From UBA1422 sp963676385 (GTDB lineage: Bacteria; Bacillota; Clostridia; Peptostreptococcales; Anaerovoracaceae): a DNA stretch of 64,000 bases. The notes under the pieces were generated by a model. The model was not told the origin of the DNA, searched no databases, and saw nothing but the letters and a program-made list of their open reading frames with translations. Position numbers and translations under genes: made by a program. Shown here one piece after another: positions 48,072-57,600 of the stretch; position 1 is the first letter of the stretch, and every line of letters begins with the position of its first letter. The stretch is taken from contig CAXXMM010000014.1 in the NCBI GenBank assembly GCA_963676385.2, forward strand, positions 580,288-644,287, written 5' to 3'.

Positions 48072-48410
48072 TCACTTAATCTTTTTCATGGCCTTGCTAA
48101 CTTCTTGATCAACAGATCCTTGATAGGTGTCAGCGTAAGTTTTTGAATCTTTGATTAGATTGTCGCAAAAAGCTGCCACATCACTGCCCGTCACTTCGCG
48201 CACACTTTTCCTAAGTGCTGCACCCTCTTCAAAAAGATCAACAATCCCCGTGAGCAAACCTATCCCGTTAGTTAATTCAACAGGACCTACTTTAAAAAGA
48301 TATTTTTGAATCTCCTCATAAACAATCTGATAATCTTTCGGAAGTGCCTTGACTCGCGCTACGTGCGCTCGCCACTCTCTTTTGCCTTCGATGATATCTT
48401 GTATTTTCAT
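48072..48410 (-). CDS. DUF1048 protein (copy 2)
   Basis: A 112-residue DUF1048 protein: KREWRAHVARVKALPKDYQIVYEEIQKYLFK and LLTGIVDLFEEGAALRKSVREVTGSDVAAFCDNLI. Paralogous to the neighbour at 48420-48767, nine bases apart. DUF1048 members usually follow a PadR regulator; function unknown, all-helical and cytosolic. Confidence 0.88.
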   Translation of the reverse strand: MKIQDIIEGKREWRAHVARVKALPKDYQIVYEEIQKYLFKVGPVELTNGIGLLTGIVDLFEEGAALRKSVREVTGSDVAAFCDNLIKDSKTYADTYQGSVDQEVSKAMKKIK

Positions 48411-48419
48411 TTTGTCCTC

Positions 48420-48767
48420 CTACTCACCTAATTTTTTTGCAATATTATTGTTGAGTTGCTTGCGCCACTTGTCGCCAAATGACTTTCCACCTTCTTCACC
48501 CGCCAGTGCTAAGCAGAAACCTTTGATGTCGTCACCCAAAACCTCTTCTACACTCTGACCGTCAGCCGCCGATTCTTCCAGCAGACCAAGTACACCGTCA
48601 AGAATTGGCATGAGGTTGCGACCGGTGAAATCTGTATGTAGCCATAGATTCGCTTTAATTTTTTCCCATGAATCTTGATAATCAGTTGGTAGCTTTTTGG
48701 CTCGCAATTCAAAGGTTTTCATTTCTTTTGTCATATCATTTCCTGTAATTTTATCCCGCAAGTTCAT
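48420..48767 (-). CDS. DUF1048 protein (copy 1)
   Basis: A 115-residue DUF1048 protein: LRAKKLPTDYQDSWEKIKANLW, VLGLLEESAADGQSVEEVLGDDIKGFCLALAGEEGGKSF. Overlaps the PadR stop by 4 bases, so translation is coupled. Together with copy 2 it may form a small helical complex, which is an inference. Confidence 0.88.
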   Translation of the reverse strand: MNLRDKITGNDMTKEMKTFELRAKKLPTDYQDSWEKIKANLWLHTDFTGRNLMPILDGVLGLLEESAADGQSVEEVLGDDIKGFCLALAGEEGGKSFGDKWRKQLNNNIAKKLGE

Positions 48768-49090
48768 TTTTTCTTCTCCTTTAACTCATTAATTTTTGAT
48801 GATACGAATTCCCATCTTAACCAGAACCGCTCCAGTTCCGCATGTCCTGCGTCATTGAGAACGAAAAACTTTCGAGGAGGCCCCATATCGGATGGTTTTT
48901 TCGTAATTTCCACCAACTTATTTTTCTCAAGTCGTACCAAAATGGTGTAGACTGTCCCATCCACAACATCTGAAAATCCCAGCGCATTCAGCCGCCGTGT
49001 GATCTCATAACCGTAAGTTTCCTCGTGGCTGATGATTTCAAGAACGCAGCCTTCTAGTACGCCTTTTAACATTTCTGTGATATTTTCCAA
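48764..49090 (-). CDS. PadR-family transcriptional regulator
   Basis: A 108-residue winged-helix protein: KGVLEGCVLEIISHEETYGYEITRRLNALGFSDVVDGTVYTILVRLEKNKLVEITKKPSDMGPPRKFFVLNDAG, the whole PadR domain, with a short C-terminal helix. First gene of the PadR/DUF1048/DUF1048 operon, which is typical. Two copies of a GCTATATAGTA sequence precede it and are likely its own operator. Confidence 0.92.
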   Translation of the reverse strand: MENITEMLKGVLEGCVLEIISHEETYGYEITRRLNALGFSDVVDGTVYTILVRLEKNKLVEITKKPSDMGPPRKFFVLNDAGHAELERFWLRWEFVSSKINELKEKKK

Positions 49091-49105
49091 TTTAATTACC
49101 TCTCC

Positions 49106-49157
49106 GCTATATAGTATTACATATATTCAGTATTACTTACTACTGCTATATAGTAAC
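49106..49157. promoter_or_regulatory. repeated GCTATATAGTA sites before padR
   Basis: Two direct copies, at 49106-49116 and 49145-49155, with further AGTATTAC-like sequence between. Each is partly palindromic (TATATA core). Position and AT-rich symmetry are like PadR operators, so autorepression is probable. Confidence 0.55.
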
Positions 49158-49220
49158 GCGCAGTAGCAAACCTGTCAATATTAAAATAAAAATTTATTGT
49201 AGCAAGAACCTTTTTGACAA

Positions 49221-49400
49221 TTATATTTCTTTAGCCCTAAAGTTTTCTTCAACAAGCAGTATCCACTCCTCTGGATCAAAGTCGCCTTCCTCCAGTAGCT
49301 CGAGGTCCTTTGAATACACCTTTTCAGGAATCTTTTTTGCGTTAAGCGTATAATCAAAGCGTTGCATCAAGTTGTACCATTCTTTTGTGTAATATTTCAT
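49221..49400 (-). pseudogene. DUF4085-like fragment
   Basis: A 59-residue frame starting MKYYTKEWYNLMQRFDYTLN, which resembles the N-terminus of DUF4085 proteins (normally about 200 residues). It ends EENFRAKEI and nothing of the family follows in any frame. A remnant beside the IS3-end fragment at 49470. Start at ATG 49400, 14 codons into the open frame. Confidence 0.5.
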
Positions 49401-49469
49401 GATCTTGCTCCGTTTCTCTCTTGTGAAATCAAACTTTGTCATTTCTTAACTTGAATTTGTCTTGTCAAG

Positions 49470-49516
49470 TCCATATGAAATTACCATACCCTACTCTCGT
49501 TTTTCGATGCATACCA
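49470..49516. mobile_element. IS3-family right-end remnant
   Basis: About 46 bases nearly the same as the right end of the IS3-family element (52775-52820), including the final TGCATACCA and a TATGAAATTACNATACCC-like segment. No transposase frame is attached, so an insertion has been lost or rearranged here, next to DUF5050 and DUF4085 remnants. Confidence 0.75.
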
Positions 49517-49542
49517 CCCCTTAAAGTCTGTCTTCTTATAAC

Positions 49543-50514
49543 TCAAGTACCAAAGAAACATTTTACAACATTGCCGTCTTTCCCAATATAAACTATCTGC
49601 TTTTGATTGGATATCAGCAAATCTTCACCATATAGCAAAACCGAAACCATATTGGGGTCAGAATATATGAGTTCCTTCGCATCAGAACCACTTGCATCAA
49701 ACCGGTACAACTTGCCTCTAAAACTATAATACAGCCACTTGCCTTCTTTATTCAATGAGGTTACATCATAATAACCACTGACAGACATTTTGGTCAGTAA
49801 GGTCTCAGTACCGTCCATGGTTTTTTTCACAATGCTAGTGCTACTTGGAATGCCCTCACTGCTCTCCTCAGTAACTGAAAAATATACCGAATCACCTTGT
49901 GCCAAAAATGCACTTGAATCTATTCTCGAATCCAAAAGCATCTCAGTTCCTGAACCATCAAGTCGGATTCGGTAAGGCCCGATGAGCTCTTCCCCTTGCA
50001 GTTTTTCATAGTACAGCCACTCCGCATCAAGCGCTAAAAGGTAATTTCCCTCACGCAGCACTTTTCTCTTGCCTGTTCCATCCAAACTCATTGCAAAGGT
50101 GGCCGCACTATCATAATAAATTTCATCTTCGCAAAGAACATAGGAAAAGACCGTATCTGCAAGTTTCATTTTTCCACTTCCATCTGTCCTTATTCTATAC
50201 AGATCCATCTCTGCGGGTTTATCCGCACCATATGCTTCAGCAATAAAGTAGATCCAATCCCCAAGTACAGATATTTGACTTTTTTGTGTTTCATCAGAAA
50301 AAATAACTTCTTTGTCCTCCACATTATCAATTTCAAATTTTACGATGCTGCTTTGATATTCGTCTGAGTTTCTAATCATATAAATCCAAATGCCGCTTTT
50401 GCAAACATCTCCTTGATTCAGTTGGTTGCCAATTGACTCTATCGGTTTGGAAATGCCATTTTTCGGTTGGGTAATAATTTTGGTTCTGTTGCAAAAAATC
50501 TCGCTCTTTCTCAC
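49543..50514 (-). pseudogene. DUF5050 protein, N-terminus lost to IS6-like insertion
   Basis: A 323-residue DUF5050 protein with blades GDWIYFIAEA, DAEWLYYEK and EGKWLYYSFRG, similar to 36966-38030. The first dozen or so residues (MRKSEIFCNRTKII) are read from the left end of the IS6-like element starting at 50482; the expected signal peptide and lipobox are gone. It is therefore not exported as its paralogue is, and is likely non-functional. Confidence 0.75.
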
Positions 50515-51329
50515 AACCGCCTCGACTGTTATAATTGTACCATTATTGCTCTAGGGAGGATACAAAAATGGCTGAAAGCTTATTTAAATGGAAACACTTC
50601 GAATCCAATATTATTTTACTCTGTGTCAGATGGTATTTGAAGTATCCGCTTTCCTATCGGAATCTTTCTGACATGATGAAAGAACGCGGACTGTCAGTTT
50701 CCCACACCACAATCCTCCGCTGGGTTCAAGAATACTCACCAGTTCTCAGTCGAAATATCCGTAAACATATCAGTCCTACCGGCGACTCTTGGCGAATGGA
50801 TGAGACTTATCTGAATATCCATGGAGTTGACCATTACCTTTATCGGGCTGTGGACTCACATGGCGCAACCGTTGATTTCTGGCTCTCTAAGCATAGAGAT
50901 AAGCATTCCGCCAAGAGGTTTTTTGAGAAGGCTTTAGGAGCTTGCCACAACTCCATGCCCAGAGTAATCACAACTGATAAGTATAAGGCTACCGAGGTAG
51001 CGATTCAAGAACATATCTATGGTGGGCTCTTCTCCTGCCATGTGCAGCACCGGATGACAAAGTACCTAAACAACATTGTCGAGCAAGACCACCGATTCAT
51101 TAAGAAAATAGTCAAACCCATGATGGGATTTCACAGTTTCAAATCCGCTTGTGCAACCCTTTCCGGAATCGAGGTCATGCACATGATCCACAAAGGGCAA
51201 GCGGGGAAACCAGATGTTATTTCCGAAATAAAGCTGATTAATCGGCTATTTGGTGTTGCATAAAATTAGGCTGCGATTTGGGTAGATTCATAGGCATTTG
51301 TTGATTTTAGAATTATTTGCAACACAACC
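50482..51329 (+). mobile_element. IS6-family-like insertion sequence
   Basis: 848 bases bounded by imperfect 14-base terminal inverted repeats GGTTCTGTTGCAAA (50482-50495) and the complement of GGTTGTGTTGCAAA (51316-51329), resembling the IS6/IS26 ends. One transposase fills most of it. No matching 8-base target duplication is seen: one flank is the DUF5050 gene and the other an rhs fragment, so recombination has occurred since insertion. Confidence 0.88.
50568..51263 (+). CDS. IS6-family transposase
   Basis: A 231-residue DDE transposase, full-length for IS6. An N-terminal helix-turn-helix (YPLSYRNLSDMMKERGLSVSHTTILRWVQEY) is followed by WRMDETYLNI (first D), ITTDKY (second D) and VEQDHRFIKK (E), the IS6 triad. 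Start at ATG 50568 after GGGAGG. Looks intact. Confidence 0.93.
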   Translation: MAESLFKWKHFESNIILLCVRWYLKYPLSYRNLSDMMKERGLSVSHTTILRWVQEYSPVLSRNIRKHISPTGDSWRMDETYLNIHGVDHYLYRAVDSHGATVDFWLSKHRDKHSAKRFFEKALGACHNSMPRVITTDKYKATEVAIQEHIYGGLFSCHVQHRMTKYLNNIVEQDHRFIKKIVKPMMGFHSFKSACATLSGIEVMHMIHKGQAGKPDVISEIKLINRLFGVA

Positions 51330-51470
51330 TGATGTCTCCCCCCACCTTGCTCTTCCGGTTTCCGGCTGCATCATAGGTATAAGCCACCGTGTCTGTGTTT
51401 TCACCGTTTTCCGTTGATACTTCCGTCAGTCTGCCCTGGTCGTCATAGGTATAATCCTTGGATATATTTC
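51330..51470 (-). repeat. rhs gene fragment, copy of 55999-56139
   Basis: 141 bases almost the same as part of the rhs gene (one mismatch seen near the left side). It is cut off on the left by the IS6-like element and on the right by the IS3-family element. Confidence 0.9.
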
Positions 51471-51490
51471 TGGACTGCGTCGATATTTGT

Positions 51491-52414
51491 CTAGCACATT
51501 TGGGCAGTCATATGCATTCCTACATTGTTGGTTTTAGCTTGTTTTTCCTTTTCTTTCGGCATTCGGTATTCTACCGGGCTCATGTATCCCAAATGCGAAT
51601 GCATACGCTTCCGGTTATAAAACAGTTCGATATATTCGAACAAATCCGACTTCACTTCTTCCAGTGTACCATATTCCTTTCTGTAGATGCGCTCTTTTTT
51701 CGCAGTGGAAAAGAAGCTCTCAAGGCATGCGTTGTCGTAAGGGCAACCAGGCCTGCTCATGCTTCCTTCCATGGCATATTTTTTTAGCATCTCTTGAAAT
51801 GCGTTGCTGGCATATTGGCTACCCCGATCACTATGAAATGTTACTTTCCCATTTCGTCGATCTGTTCTTGCCAGCGCATTTCCCAGCGCATTCTTTGTCA
51901 ACTCGCTGTCAATATTTTTGCTGATAGCATATCCTATAATCTCACGGTTGAACAAATCCATCACCGCAGCCAAATACATAAATCCTTGATTCGTCTTGAT
52001 GTAGGTGATGTCTCCGGCCCAAACTTGATTTGCTTCTTTCGTGAAAAAATTCTGTTCTAATTTATTCTCAAAGAATCGTCCATCTGTCTTGCCCTTGTGC
52101 GCCGGCCTGTATTTTCCAAGAGAAATGGGGTACAAGCCGTTCTGACGCATGATTTTCCTCAGTTTGTAGGTACTTAAAACATAGCCTTCATTCTCCATGG
52201 CATGCTGCATTTTTCGGTAGCCATATATCTGTTTATTGTCTTCAAAGACTTTCCGAACCACTAAGGACAAGGCTCTTTCTTCCTGTCTATATGCTTCTCT
52301 TTTCTCCCATCTTCTTTTCCATTGGTAGTACCCACTTGGTTTCAGCTCCAAGACTCTGCACATCCTCCGCACCTTAAATTCGGAGCCATATGTATGTATT
52401 GCTTCATACTTCAT
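51491..52414 (-). CDS. IS3-family transposase OrfB
   Basis: A 307-residue DDE integrase: an N-terminal HTH_21-type segment (IYGYRKMQHAMENEGY), then AGDITYIKTNQGFMYLAAVMDLFNREIIG (first D), VTFHSDRGSQYAS (second D) and DNACLESFFSTAKKE (E). Its ATG overlaps the OrfA TGA (ATGA), as in IS3 elements. Intact. Confidence 0.93.
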   Translation of the reverse strand: MKYEAIHTYGSEFKVRRMCRVLELKPSGYYQWKRRWEKREAYRQEERALSLVVRKVFEDNKQIYGYRKMQHAMENEGYVLSTYKLRKIMRQNGLYPISLGKYRPAHKGKTDGRFFENKLEQNFFTKEANQVWAGDITYIKTNQGFMYLAAVMDLFNREIIGYAISKNIDSELTKNALGNALARTDRRNGKVTFHSDRGSQYASNAFQEMLKKYAMEGSMSRPGCPYDNACLESFFSTAKKERIYRKEYGTLEEVKSDLFEYIELFYNRKRMHSHLGYMSPVEYRMPKEKEKQAKTNNVGMHMTAQMC

Positions 52415-52755
52415 TCTGGTGCTTGCATGACGATGTGCAGGGATTTTTTTAAGATTTCTACCTTAATTTTTTCCTCTTCTAGTTCCTTATTGATGCGTTT
52501 GTTTTCTCTTTCCAAGTCACGCATTTTGATTTTTATCTCCTGGGTACTCGTTGGCTTCGCCGTCAAATATCCTTTTTCTTCGGCATAAGTGCCCAGTTTA
52601 TTTTTTCTTCTGTAATCTCTCACCCAACGGCAAACCGTATTAGTGTCGATTCCCATTTCTTCGGCTACGCTGGTGGCAGACTTTCCGCTGTTTAAGATAA
52701 ATTCTGCTGTTTGGATTCTCATTTCTTCTGTGTACTTCGAGTTATTGCTTGGCAT
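52411..52755 (-). CDS. IS3-family OrfA
   Basis: A 114-residue helix-turn-helix protein: YTEEMRIQTAEFILNSGKSATSVAEEMGIDTNTVCRWVRDYRRK, followed by a leucine-zipper-like tail (MRDLERENKRINKELEEEKIKVEIL). It is the DNA-binding subunit; a frameshift at the overlap would make OrfAB. Intact. Confidence 0.9.
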   Translation of the reverse strand: MPSNNSKYTEEMRIQTAEFILNSGKSATSVAEEMGIDTNTVCRWVRDYRRKNKLGTYAEEKGYLTAKPTSTQEIKIKMRDLERENKRINKELEEEKIKVEILKKSLHIVMQAPE

Positions 52756-52820
52756 CTGTAATCTCCCTTTCTATGCATATGAAATTACAATACCCAGTGC
52801 TCGTTTTTCGACGCATACCA

Positions 52821-53465
52821 ATCCAGCAGTATTGTATCCATAGTCAAAGGAAAGACTTTGGGTCGGTGTGGTGCTGCTACTATGAGAAGCCGTCGTCAGT
52901 TTCCCTGCGGTGGAATAGGTATAGGAAAGCAACGTGCCATCCGGCAAGGTAATGCTTTGAAGCAAATATTTGTTTGTGGTGCTATAGGTAAACTGAATAT
53001 ATTTTGTCCCTTCGGAGACTACCTCGGCATTGGAAATCACCTTGCTTAGTCTTCCCAACGCGTCATAGGCATAAAAAAGTGTGCTTCCGTTAGGTTCGCT
53101 TTCCTGAAGTAGCTGCCCTGAGGCATTGAAGCTATACACCATATCACCCTTGGTGGTGATTTCATACTTGGCGGAAATCTCGGAACTAGATGGCAAAGTC
53201 AATTCATAGTCTTTGGTCTGATCACAGGTATAGGTGCCGGACGCTTCGGTAAAGGTGTAGGTGGTGCCGTCTCCTTCCCGGAAATATACTTTCCCTGCGG
53301 CGTCCGTATAAAGTTCCTTGTGATAGGAATCCAGCCAACCGCTCCCTAGCATGCTGCTTTCTTGTGACTGACTGTTATATGTTCTTGTAAGTCCATAGTC
53401 AAATGCCAGGTTGGATAGGGAAAAGTCCGTTTGAGTATACTTAAAGTTTCCAAAGGCTTTTTCGA
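52821..53465 (-). repeat. rhs gene fragment, copy of 58553-59197
   Basis: About 645 bases that repeat part of the rhs gene (QTDFSLSNLAFDYGLTRTYNSQSQ and following) at an offset of 5732 bases. Identical for most of its length, with a few mismatches clustered at the right-hand end. Bounded by the IS3 element on the left and a short IS3 end on the right, so no complete gene remains. Confidence 0.9.
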
Positions 53466-53517
53466 CGCATACCAATTTTCGTAGATTCATGGGTTGAGGT
53501 TGAAATTATTTGCAACA
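53461..53517. mobile_element. IS3 end and IS6-like right-end remnants
   Basis: 53461-53474 repeats the last 14 bases of the IS3 element (TTCGACGCATACCA). 53475-53517 resembles the right end of the IS6-like element (TAGATTCATGG, then ATTATTTGCAACA). Two leftovers side by side mark a recombination junction. Confidence 0.7.
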
Positions 53518-53547
53518 GCACCTCCTTTCATTCTAAGCAAAGTCAGA

Positions 53548-54630
53548 TTACAATCTTACCTTCAGGTGCTTTTCCCGAATCAGCTTACCTGAGTAGTCAT
53601 AGACAGATAATGTTTTTGTCCTGAATAATGCAGTCTTTATGGTATCAATAACAATATAATCTGTGCAATAACTGATTGAACAAGATTCGACATCATACAT
53701 CGTCTTTGACTGGTCAATCAATTTCGTAATGCTTCCATCGTTAAGGTTCACCTTTAAAACACTAAAATCAACATCGTTGCAGTATAAATAATCCCCTTCG
53801 ATCTTGGATGTGTCGCAACTGTAATACTCGCCATATTCCTGCCCTTCTTGAAATTTTGTAATCGTTTTCGTTTCACCATTGTGCTTGTTGTATTTTTCTA
53901 TCGTGCCAGCCGCACAGTTTATATAGGTGAAATAATCCGGTGTGTCCTGAATAATTTTTAGAACATAATGCTTTTTCGGAATGTCATGTTTCTTTGCAGG
54001 GCTTCCACCCAATGATTTCTCCATCACGAAATTGCCTTCTTCATTGTATGCGACCAATGTGTCTCCTAAAATATCTAGATAAGTATATCCTTCCCCTTTA
54101 AAAATATATTTCCTCTCTTTTGTATCTACTGAAGCCCCATAAACCCCGAAATCATCATCTATACCATACAAGTATTTATCAGTCACAAAATAATTTTTCT
54201 GACTTGAAATGCCGGAATATATTTCATGCTTAGCATTCTCAAGATTTAGCATCTCAGTCGGTCCACCATCTCCTTTGAATCCGGACCGAGAGTAGTATAC
54301 TAAATTTCCCTTCAGTGAAAGATCATTTTCAAATTCACCGTTATATCTTGCTGAAAGTTTTATTGGATAACTTTTGTTTTCTTTGACATCGTGCAGAAAA
54401 AGCCGTCCCCCCCAAATAAACGGAAATGTTTTTATTCCATTGTCCTCACTATATAGCACATAATTTCCTTGAGCTCTGTTCACCGATGAGGCAATTTCAT
54501 TGACAGTATCAAACTTTACGTTAACCGTTTGTTCAGTAGAAAAATATACTCGAAGTCCATTCACAAGTGCTGCGAATATAATCACTAACAACAAAAACTT
54601 TAATACACTTCGAATTTTTAATTTTTTCAT
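53548..54630 (-). CDS. membrane-anchored protein downstream of rhs, candidate immunity
   Basis: A 360-residue protein with one N-terminal membrane helix (KFLLLVIIFAALVNGL) and a large outside domain of repeated strands similar in rhythm to DUF5050 blades (GNLVYYSRSGFK, DKYLYGIDDD, GDYLYCNDVD). It starts 44 bases after the rhs stop in the same direction, the usual place for a toxin-immunity gene. A family is not recognised; immunity is an inference from position only. Confidence 0.6.
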   Translation of the reverse strand: MKKLKIRSVLKFLLLVIIFAALVNGLRVYFSTEQTVNVKFDTVNEIASSVNRAQGNYVLYSEDNGIKTFPFIWGGRLFLHDVKENKSYPIKLSARYNGEFENDLSLKGNLVYYSRSGFKGDGGPTEMLNLENAKHEIYSGISSQKNYFVTDKYLYGIDDDFGVYGASVDTKERKYIFKGEGYTYLDILGDTLVAYNEEGNFVMEKSLGGSPAKKHDIPKKHYVLKIIQDTPDYFTYINCAAGTIEKYNKHNGETKTITKFQEGQEYGEYYSCDTSKIEGDYLYCNDVDFSVLKVNLNDGSITKLIDQSKTMYDVESCSISYCTDYIVIDTIKTALFRTKTLSVYDYSGKLIREKHLKVRL

Positions 54631-54673
54631 GGTGCCTCCTCAATTTTACACGTCATAACAGAAAGCGGCCTTT

Positions 54674-57600
54674 TCAGTGAGGTAAAGTGTGCTTTGGAGA
54701 AACCGTTGCACCAACTACATTTCTTACACTCACGTTGAAAATATCACTGATTGTATATAATGCCTCGGCGGGAATGATGGTTCTCATTCCATAAGTAGAT
54801 TTACCGTCGCGTCCGCTTGGCCTGTATCCCCATTGCATGGATTCAAGTGAGTTATACCTTGCCTTTGAAATACTTCCATGTTGCAATACCTCAATTGCCA
54901 TCCATGCGCAATTTCTCCCCGTTAGCTTAAATGAAGGAGAAGAAGCACCCACATGATTTTTAACATAAGTGTAGCTACCAGAAAAATTTCCAACTATATA
55001 ACTATATCTAGTGTACTTTGTCTCAATCCCTGTCCTTCCAAGGCATTTATTGAGGTCATTGTAAACGGTTTTGCCTCGCACAGATTTATATTTGCCAGAA
55101 TTTACTTTTTTCTTAATTTTTTCATTGCGCCAAACTGCTTTGTCCCAAGTGAAGTATCTCCAATTGTCTCCCACTTGAATCAATACAGCCATATGCCCAA
55201 TAAACGGAGCAACAAAATTTGACTTTAAAACAATCGCATCATGCCCACTGGGATCCACATAGTTAATCGGATTGTTTGCACAATAAGCATACAGATGCAG
55301 GGTATCTGGCTCGTTCACATCTCCCCTGTAGGTGTCTTCCGAAAGGAACCTGCCTGTGCCCGGGTCGTAGTATCTGGCGTTCAGATAGTACTGCCCAGAT
55401 GCCCAGTCGTAGATGCCTCCAGTATAACAGATTTCGTTTTCGAAGGTGTAGTTTCCATCCACGGAAGTCTGTCCAAATTCATCATAGGAATATTTAGTAG
55501 CCACGGCTCCGGTCTCATCCAGAATGCTTACGGTGCTGTTTCGGATGTCCTTATTGTAAGTATAGTACGAAATGTCACTGGAACTGTACCTTGTGGTAGC
55601 CATAGTGCTTCCCGCTGTGGTGAGGAAATTCTGGGTGGTTTTGGCACCGCTGCTGTCTGTGGTGTATAGGACGCTTCCGTCTTGATAGAAGTAATTGGTG
55701 GCAGTGCCGTTTTCCGTCTTTCTGACTCGCTGTCCCCCTCCGTTATAGGTATTTTCCTGGGTCAGGGTGGTTTCACTGCCTGTTTGGATGGTGGTTCCGG
55801 AAAGCATGCTGTCCACGGTGTAGCCATTAGTGGTATTCGTCTGGGTGCTACCCCTGGTCTCGCTTTCGGCAATCTGGTTCCCCTTGGTGTCGTAGGTATA
55901 GGCGGTGGATGCAGTCTGCTGGTATTCTTCATTTTCATCCAATTCGCTTTCAATCATGGATGTTAACTGATTCAGGCTGTTGTAATTGTATTCTTGCTTG
56001 ATGTCTCCCTCCACCTTGCTCTTCCGGTTTCCGGCTGCATCATAGGTATAAGCCACCGTGTCTGTGTTTTCACCGTTTTCCGTTGATACTTCCGTCAGTC
56101 TGCCCTGGTCGTCATAGGTATAATCCTTGGATATATTTCCATCCACCTCCGAGGTAATGTTGGAATTTTGGTCGTAGGTGTAAGTGAAACTTTCTACCGT
56201 GTTTTCGGCCTGGTCTTTCTCTTCCATAGCGGTGACTCTGCCCAGATTGTCATAGGAATAGGTGGTCTCCACGGTGTTGGTTCCCGTTCCTGTGAAGTTT
56301 TCGTGATCTGTAATATCTGTGATTTCCCCAAGGCTGTTGTATTCATATTCCCGTATGGTTTTTAGCAGGCTTCCCACCTTAGCTGAAACGGTGGTGATTC
56401 GGCCGTTTTGGTCGTAGATATAATGAAGGCCTGTCACCTCGTCCGAAGTGGAAAGAGGGTAGCCGATATCGGTAACCTTGCCATCTGAATCGTAGGTATA
56501 AGTCAGCTTATGGCTGTTGATGTCTGACTCTTCCGGTGCCGTTGAGGCGTTCAGTTCGCTGACATAGGATAGGCGACCCAGGCCGTCATAGCCGTAATAA
56601 ATGTAGTGGTAAGGGGTCATATCCCCATTGGTATCCGCCTTGGCATCCACTTCAGACACAACTTTTCCAAAATCATCATAGCCGTATGACACCCGGGCCT
56701 GAGGAGTTTCAGCCGTCAAATCTGCCGCAGAAAGGTAGGTGTCCGTTTGGAGAAGCTGGTTTTTCTCGTCATAGGAATATGTCTTTAAGGATCCGTCCCT
56801 ATAGGTCTCTTTCGTTAGATTCCCTTGGTTGTCATAGGCGAACTCCGTGTGGATGTCATTGGTACCACCGGTTTGGGTAGTGGTTGTCAGTCCCGCGCCG
56901 TCCACAACCTGTGTGGTGATAGTGCCTTCGGGATCTGTTTCCGCTGTAGTTAGTGCATTCGTGTAGGAAACGGTAGTGGTACTGGTCTCTGTATTCTCGG
57001 AAAGGTTTCCGCTCCCATCCAAAGACGCATCCTGGGATACGGCTGTGACTCTGTTTTCACTGTCATAGGTATATCCGGTGACGATTCCTTCCTCCACTTC
57101 AGCCTTCACGTTGTCGTCCGAATAGTACAAAGTCTTGGTGAGAATGGAATCTGTGCCGTTTGCTATAAGCTCGCCGGTATTGTTTTTCTCCGGGTTTTGG
57201 ATTGGTAGCAAAGTTGTTGCCCTTTTGGTCATATAAATTCAGGGTGATTCGCTGGTCGTTCCCTTCTCCGGTGAGTTCCATCACCTGATTTCCGCTGTCG
57301 TCATAGCGGAAGTAATTGGTGACGCCGGCTTCCGTTTCCTTGACGGTCTGGCCCTCTCCATCCATCCATGTTTCCGATACGATACCGTTTGTGGTTTTTG
57401 TTTCCTTGAAACAGATGGCAAGGGATGATACATCCATATCCGCCGGGAAGGACAGATTGGTGTCATATCCGTAGGTGGTTGTGGTGCTGTTTGAAAGCCC
57501 CGCATCCTCGCTGATCTCTTCGCTTGCTGTTTCCCGATTCATGGCATCATAGGTGTGGGTAGTGGTAATGCCATCCGGGGAAATGGTACTTAAAAGGCTC

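Larger units (their letters stand above)
51471..52820 (-). mobile_element. IS3-family insertion sequence (IS150-like)
   Basis: About 1350 bases with imperfect terminal inverted repeats: TGGACTGCGTCGATA on the left and the complement of TGGTATGCGTCGAAA on the right. Contains the two orfs of IS3 elements. It splits a copy of rhs DNA: the left flank matches rhs 56139 and the right flank 58553, so about 2.4 kb of rhs is missing between them, consistent with an adjacent deletion. Confidence 0.9.

Noticed and set aside
55282..55669. Open frames in the plus strand over rhs
   Set aside because: Repetitive shadows of the YD repeats on the other strand.
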